A stretch of 17,354 nt of DNA from contig DATLED010000054.1 of assembly GCA_035525495.1 (NCBI GenBank), forward strand, positions 1-17,354, read 5' to 3'. The notes below the pieces were generated by a model that saw only the letters and a list, made by a program, of their open reading frames with translations, was not told the DNA's origin and searched no databases. This document shows, one piece after another, positions 13,699-17,354 of the stretch. Made by a program: the position numbers and the translations under genes. Numbering within the stretch: position 1 is the stretch's first letter; every line of letters starts with the position of its first letter. Source of the DNA: DATLED01 sp035525495 (lineage in GTDB: Bacteria > Actinomycetota > Acidimicrobiia > Acidimicrobiales > CADCTF01).

Positions 13699-14675
13699 AG
13701 GCGCGCACGGTCGCCGCCGCCGTCGGCGGCATCGCCGCGGCGTACGCCGCCGAACGTGTCCTCGTCGGCCGGCCGCGTGCCCGGACGGACCTCGGGGCCG
13801 TCGCCGCTTTCGGCCCGCCGGAGGACGGCGTCCACCACGATGTCCCGCTCAGCGACGGAGGCTCCCTCCACGTGGTCGAGGTCGGAGCCGGGCGTCCGCT
13901 CGTCCTGTTGCACGGCATCACGTTGTCGAGCCTCGCCTGGCACGACCAGCTGCGCGACCTGTCCGACCGCTTCCGCGTGATCGCCGTCGACCACCGAGGT
14001 CATGGGTCGTCGAAGGCCGGCGACGGCCCGTGGGACCTCGCCCGCCTGGCCCGCGACGTACGCGAGCTGTTCGAAGGCCTCGACCTCGCCGACGCCGTCC
14101 TCGTCGGGCACTCGATGGGCGGCATGGTCGCGTTGCAGTACGCCCTCGACCACCCTGACGCCCTCCGTCGGCACGTCGCCGGGCTCGTGCTGATGTCGAC
14201 GTCTTCGACGCCCGTCCATCGCCTCGCCGGATGGGAGGCACTCACGAAGGCGGTGACGCCAGCGCTCAAGCGCGGGCTCGCCCTCGGCGAGCGCGTGCCG
14301 GGTGGGCTCTTCGCCCGGAGCGACCTGTCGTACCTCGTGTTCCGGTTCGGCATGGGGAAGGGTGCGACCCCGGAGCACGTCGAGCTCAACCGGATGATGA
14401 CCGCGGCGACCCCGCTGTCGGTGCTCGGTGAGCTCTTCAGCGGCGTCGCCGGTTTCGACGTGCGCGATCGCCTCCACGAGATCGACCTGCCGGCGCTCGT
14501 TCTCGTCGGAACGCGCGATCTGCTGACGCCACCGTCCGCAGCTCGGACGATGGTCGCCGGCTTGCGCCGCGCCCGGCCGCTCGTCGCCTACCCCGGCGCC
14601 GGGCACATGCTGATGCTCGAACGCCGGCACGAGGTCAACCAAGCGATCGCCGCGTTCGCCGAAGAGCTTTCGTGA
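13695..14675 (+). CDS. Alpha/beta hydrolase with N-terminal membrane anchor
   Basis: This is a 326-aa alpha/beta-fold hydrolase. A short basic start and an alanine/glycine-rich hydrophobic stretch (about residues 4-19) look like a signal anchor, so it may sit at the membrane. The catalytic fold begins around residue 66 with the oxyanion region LLHGITLSS. The nucleophile elbow is GHSMGG (S140), the acid is D275 in VGTRDLLTP, and the histidine is H304 in GAGHMLMLE. The substrate is unknown. A hydrolase of this layout commonly follows alr in Actinomycetota, usually just before tsaE; here a P1 peptidase follows. GTG 13695 overlaps the alr stop by 4 nt, and its stop overlaps the next start by 4 nt. 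Confidence 0.9.
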   Translation: MKARTVAAAVGGIAAAYAAERVLVGRPRARTDLGAVAAFGPPEDGVHHDVPLSDGGSLHVVEVGAGRPLVLLHGITLSSLAWHDQLRDLSDRFRVIAVDHRGHGSSKAGDGPWDLARLARDVRELFEGLDLADAVLVGHSMGGMVALQYALDHPDALRRHVAGLVLMSTSSTPVHRLAGWEALTKAVTPALKRGLALGERVPGGLFARSDLSYLVFRFGMGKGATPEHVELNRMMTAATPLSVLGELFSGVAGFDVRDRLHEIDLPALVLVGTRDLLTPPSAARTMVAGLRRARPLVAYPGAGHMLMLERRHEVNQAIAAFAEELS

Positions 14676-15520
14676 ACGTGGGCGTAGCCGGCGTCGCCGT
14701 CGGCCACTGGACCGACACCGCCGCCCGTACCGGCTGCACCGTCGTCCTCCTCCCCGACGGGACCACGGCGTCGGGTGAGGTGCGCGGTGGCGCGCCGGGC
14801 ACGCGCGAGTTCGAGCTGCTGCGACCTGAGCGGTTGGTGGACCACGTCGACGCCGTCGTCCTCACCGGGGGCTCGGCGTTCGGCCTCGCGTCCTGCGACG
14901 GCGTCGTCCGGTGGTGTGAGGAGCAGGGGCGGGGGTTCATGACCCGGTCGGGACGGGTGCCGATCGTCATCGGCGCCGTCCTCTACGACCTCGGCGTGGG
15001 CGATCCGTCGGTGCGGCCCGGGCCGCACGAGGGATACGCGGCCTGCCTCGCCGCATCCGCCGGTGACATCCCCGCCGGCCGAGTCGGTGCAGGCACCGGG
15101 GCGACCGTCGGGAAGTGGCGTGGTCCGGATGCGACGCGCGCCGGCGGCCTCGGCGTGGCGGGGACGACCGGTGAGGGCGGCCTCGTCGTCACGGCCATCG
15201 TCGCTGTCAACGCGTTCGGCGACCTTGCGCCAGTCGCGGACGATCGTCCGCCGCTACCGCCTCCGGTTCCCTCGCCGCTGGGAGAGAACACGACGATCGG
15301 CGTCGTCGTCACCAACGCCCGGCTCGACAAGACCGGTTGCCTCCTCGTCTCCCAGGGTGGCCACGACGGGCTCGCGCGCGCGCTGGAGCCCGCGCATGCG
15401 TCGGTCGACGGCGACGCCATCGTGGCGTGCGCGACCGGCTCCGTGGAGGTCGCCGTCGACCGTGTGCGCCTCCTGGCGGCGCGTGCGGTCGAGGACGCCG
15501 TTCGCTCGGTGCTCGCTTAG
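14672..15520 (+). CDS. P1 family (S58, DmpA/NylC-like) self-processing peptidase
   Basis: This 282-aa protein belongs to the N-terminal-nucleophile P1 family, which includes beta-aminopeptidases (DmpA, BapA) and nylon oligomer hydrolase NylC. Family landmarks are VGHWTD near the start, EVRGGAPGTRE (36-46), VVLTGGSAFGLA (62-73), GAGTGATVGKW (139-149) and the cleavage segment GENTTIGVVVTNA (204-216). By homology the precursor should cleave between N206 and T207, giving an alpha chain of about 22 kDa and a beta chain with Thr207 as nucleophile. The natural substrate is unknown. GTG 14672 overlaps the hydrolase stop by 4 nt. The TAG stop interlocks with the TAA of the convergent regulator within TTAG. 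Confidence 0.92.
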   Translation: MNVGVAGVAVGHWTDTAARTGCTVVLLPDGTTASGEVRGGAPGTREFELLRPERLVDHVDAVVLTGGSAFGLASCDGVVRWCEEQGRGFMTRSGRVPIVIGAVLYDLGVGDPSVRPGPHEGYAACLAASAGDIPAGRVGAGTGATVGKWRGPDATRAGGLGVAGTTGEGGLVVTAIVAVNAFGDLAPVADDRPPLPPPVPSPLGENTTIGVVVTNARLDKTGCLLVSQGGHDGLARALEPAHASVDGDAIVACATGSVEVAVDRVRLLAARAVEDAVRSVLA

Positions 15521-16281
15521 AGCGCACGGTGCCAGTCCCGCCACACGGCTCGGAAGGCGGCGTCGAAGGCGTCGTAGGCCTTGCGCAACGACGTGCCGGG
15601 CCAAGCCTTGGGGAGCAGCTCCCTCGGCAGCAGCGGATCGGACTGCAGGTGGCGAAGGACGTCCGCCGACAGCACGAACGTCCGGGCGAGCGCGGCGACG
15701 CCTTCTGCGCCCAGCCGGGGCGTCCACCCCCGGATGTCCTCTTCGAGCGCCGCGGCGGTAGCCGCCCAACCGGTGAGGTCCCACAGCGCGGCCGCCGTCG
15801 TCGCCGGCTCGGAGAACTCACCCTTGATCCACTCGCACCCGGGCGCGATGGGTCGGTCGCCGGGGAGGTTGTCCGGTCGTGTCCACACGCCTTCGCGCAG
15901 CTCGGCGTACCTCGCGCCGAGCAGAGACGTTCGGAGCGCCGTCCGTTCCTCTGGCGATCGTCGCTCGGCCACGACCACCGCCATTCGCCACCGCCCGTCC
16001 CACCCCCAACGCGGCGGCTTCCGGCTGATGTCCTGTCGGGCCTGGCGTTCCAGCAGGTGCCCGCCCAATCGGTACGAAGGCCCGGCGTCGGCCACGAGCT
16101 CGCCGGCCGCGACCATGCGCGAGATGGCCGTGCGGGTGGTTCCCTCGCTGATCCCGAACAGCTCCCCCGACCGCACGAGCACGCGCGCCGGGAGGACGGG
16201 CGGGTGCATGCCGAGGAGCGTGCTGGCGACGACCGATCGGGCCGAGAGGGGATTACGTTCTGGCGTCACGTGTAGGTCCAC
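15517..16281 (-). CDS. PaaX-family transcriptional regulator
   Basis: This 254-aa protein resembles PaaX, the phenylacetyl-CoA-responsive GntR-like repressor. An N-terminal winged helix lies at about residues 15-73 (ARSVVASTLLG, then GISEGTTRTAISRMVAAGEL and the wing SYRLG). The PaaX central part has W/R-rich WDGRWRMAVV and LREGVWTRPDN (128-138), and the C-terminal part shows DPLLPRELLPKAWPG (215-229), a clear PaaX signature. No phenylacetate genes are nearby, so the effector and targets are unknown; the divergent desaturase 14 nt away is the obvious candidate target. The start is uncertain: GTG 16281 is used here, but GTG 16269 (residue 5) would follow a TACAGT box at 16280-16285 with leaderless spacing. 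Confidence 0.88.
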   Translation of the reverse strand: MDLHVTPERNPLSARSVVASTLLGMHPPVLPARVLVRSGELFGISEGTTRTAISRMVAAGELVADAGPSYRLGGHLLERQARQDISRKPPRWGWDGRWRMAVVVAERRSPEERTALRTSLLGARYAELREGVWTRPDNLPGDRPIAPGCEWIKGEFSEPATTAAALWDLTGWAATAAALEEDIRGWTPRLGAEGVAALARTFVLSADVLRHLQSDPLLPRELLPKAWPGTSLRKAYDAFDAAFRAVWRDWHRAL

Positions 16282-16287
16282 TGTAAT
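16252..16287. promoter_or_regulatory. Dyad-symmetric element in the regulator/desaturase divergent promoter
   Basis: ATTAC at 16252-16256, CACGTG at 16267-16272 and GTAAT at 16283-16287 share one centre of symmetry (16269.5) with 10 nt between each pair. The AT-rich arms stand out in this GC-rich DNA. The right arm overlaps the desaturase -10 region and the left arm lies inside the first codons of the regulator. This suits an operator for a dimeric repressor such as the adjacent PaaX-like protein. The symmetry is seen; binding is inferred. Confidence 0.4.
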
Positions 16288-16289
16288 GT
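16284..16289 (+). promoter_or_regulatory. Putative leaderless -10 box of the desaturase
   Basis: TAATGT (TANNNT; the overlapping TGTAAT at 16282-16287 is an alternative) ends 6 nt before the GTG at 16296, with no Shine-Dalgarno between. This matches leaderless promoter geometry. The right arm of the dyad element overlaps it, so a bound repressor would block it. No clear -35 is visible. Confidence 0.45.
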
Positions 16290-16295
16290 GTCGGC

Positions 16296-17288
16296 GTGGC
16301 CACCACGATGCTCCCGCCGACGGAGCTCCTGCCGGACGTCCTCCCGACCGAGCGGCTCAGCGTCACCGGCCGTCCGGCGCCGCGGCTGCGCGAGGAGCTG
16401 CGGCGGATCCCGAACCTCGCCAACGCGTGGACGGTCGCCGGCGTCTACGCCCAGTCGTTCGGCGTCATCGCGGCTGCGGTGTGGATCGGGCACCCGCTGG
16501 CCTACGTCGCCGCCTTCTTCCTCATGGGGCGCGCCCACTGCCGCATCAACATCCTCGGCCACGAGGCCGCCCACCGGCTGCTGTTCTCGAACAAGACGGC
16601 CAACGACCTCGTGGGTCGCTGGTTCCTGGCCTACCTGAGCTTCACCGCCTTCGACCTGTACCGCCGGGCCCACATGGCCCACCACAAGGACGAGATGGGC
16701 CCGAACGAGCCCGACCGTGCGCTCTACAGCGGATACCCGATCCGGGTGGACTCGTTCCGCCGCAAGCTGAAGCGCGACGCGCTGTTCCTGTCGGGCTGGA
16801 AGAACCTCAAACCGCTCGTGAGGGGGCTCGCGAAGCCCGGCAGCCGGCCGCTGGCGCTCCGCATCCTCGGCACGCAGCTCGTGATCGTCGCCGTGTTCAG
16901 CGCCTTCGGCCGGCCGTGGTTGTACCCGTTGCTCTGGTTGGCGCCGTGGATGTCGGTGTGGAAGGTCCTGAACCGGCTCCGGGCCATCGCCGAGCACGGC
17001 GGCATGACCCGTTCCGCCGACCGTCGGCTGACGACCCACGTCGTGCGCCAGACGCCGCTGGCGCGGTTCTGGATGGTCCCCTACAACACGGGCTGGCACC
17101 TGGCCCACCACGTCGACATGGGCATCCCCTGGCGCAACCTGCCGAAGCTCCACGACGAGCTTCTCGCCGCGGGTTGGGTGACGAACGCGCTCACCTACCC
17201 GAGCTACCGGGCGCTCTGGAAGGCCCTGTCCTCGGGCGGCACGATCACCATCGACGAACGGGACAGAGCGGAAGTCCTCGGGGATTAG
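16296..17288 (+). CDS. Membrane fatty acid desaturase family protein
   Basis: This 330-aa di-iron membrane desaturase would introduce a double bond into an acyl chain or a related lipid. It carries the three histidine boxes: HEAAH (H89, H93), HMAHH (H126, H129, H130) and HLAHH (H268, H271, H272), plus the extra conserved histidine H234 in RAIAEHGG. Hydrophobic segments lie at about residues 45-78, 108-120 and 188-220, with the boxes facing the cytosol in this family. The substrate and regiospecificity cannot be read from the sequence; a hydroxylase activity is possible. It starts at GTG 16296 and diverges from the PaaX-like gene, sharing the promoter region. Confidence 0.92.
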   Translation: MATTMLPPTELLPDVLPTERLSVTGRPAPRLREELRRIPNLANAWTVAGVYAQSFGVIAAAVWIGHPLAYVAAFFLMGRAHCRINILGHEAAHRLLFSNKTANDLVGRWFLAYLSFTAFDLYRRAHMAHHKDEMGPNEPDRALYSGYPIRVDSFRRKLKRDALFLSGWKNLKPLVRGLAKPGSRPLALRILGTQLVIVAVFSAFGRPWLYPLLWLAPWMSVWKVLNRLRAIAEHGGMTRSADRRLTTHVVRQTPLARFWMVPYNTGWHLAHHVDMGIPWRNLPKLHDELLAAGWVTNALTYPSYRALWKALSSGGTITIDERDRAEVLGD

Positions 17289-17298
17289 CTTGGAGGGC

Positions 17299-17354
17299 GT
17301 GGGAACCGCCCTCGAGGAGCTGGCCGCGCAGGCTGCGGGCTGCACCCGGTGCCC
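17299..17354 (+). CDS. Probable uracil-DNA glycosylase (type 4/5), N-terminus only
   Basis: The last 56 nt open a frame from GTG 17299 reading VGTALEELAAQAAGCTRC before the window ends. LEELAAxAAxCxxCP is the usual N-terminus of family 4/5 uracil-DNA glycosylases, in which these cysteines begin the 4Fe-4S cluster site. GGAGGG at 17292-17297 is nearly adjacent to the GTG, closer than ideal; TTG 17290 in the same frame is an alternative start. With only 18 codons the call is tentative. Confidence 0.45.
   Translation, partial: MGTALEELAAQAAGCTRC

Overview
The window is a compact, GC-rich chromosomal segment of about 17.4 kb. It carries core housekeeping genes in an order typical of Actinomycetota. 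The high GC, frequent GTG and TTG starts, TANNNT -10 boxes placed just ahead of start codons, and the synteny (rpsM-rpsK-rpsD-rpoA-rplQ-truA, then rplM-rpsI-glmM-glmS-acpS-nnr-alr-hydrolase) point to an actinobacterium. An early-branching class such as Acidimicrobiia is my best guess, but that is inference and not proven here. I see no mobile elements, CRISPR arrays, tRNA or rRNA genes.

Region 1 (1-3902, plus strand): the tail of the alpha ribosomal operon. It holds the last codons of rpsM, then rpsK, rpsD, rpoA, rplQ, the tRNA pseudouridine synthase truA, and a small four-helix membrane protein coupled to truA. A hairpin sits before the rpoA ribosome binding site, and an imperfect inverted repeat lies between rplQ and truA.

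Region 2 (3880-5161): a threonine ammonia-lyase (ilvA type) on the minus strand. It converges on the membrane protein with a 23-nt overlap and diverges from rplM across an 82-nt promoter region.

Region 3 (5162-15520, plus strand): rplM-rpsI, then a cell-envelope precursor run of glmM, a giant glmS-like gene, acpS, bifunctional nnr and alr, followed by an alpha/beta hydrolase and a P1-family (S58) peptidase. The last four genes overlap by ATGA or GTGA junctions. GlmS and GlmM would make glucosamine-6-phosphate and glucosamine-1-phosphate for UDP-GlcNAc. Alr supplies D-alanine for peptidoglycan. AcpS activates acyl carrier proteins, and Nnr repairs damaged NAD(P)H.

Region 4 (15517-17354): a PaaX-like repressor on the minus strand, diverging across only 14 nt from a membrane fatty acid desaturase. 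The start of a probable type-4/5 uracil-DNA glycosylase runs off the right edge.

The main novelty is the 1141-aa GlmS-like protein, nearly twice the usual ~610 aa. It has a ~140-residue insert just after the catalytic Cys2, a smaller insert in the glutaminase domain, a ~100-residue insert before the conserved AKxVTV tail, and a ~190-residue C-terminal domain I do not recognise. Catalytic residues of both half-reactions can nevertheless be aligned. Secondary points are a dyad-symmetric element in the PaaX/desaturase divergent promoter, a set of likely leaderless promoters, and a shortened epimerase domain in Nnr.
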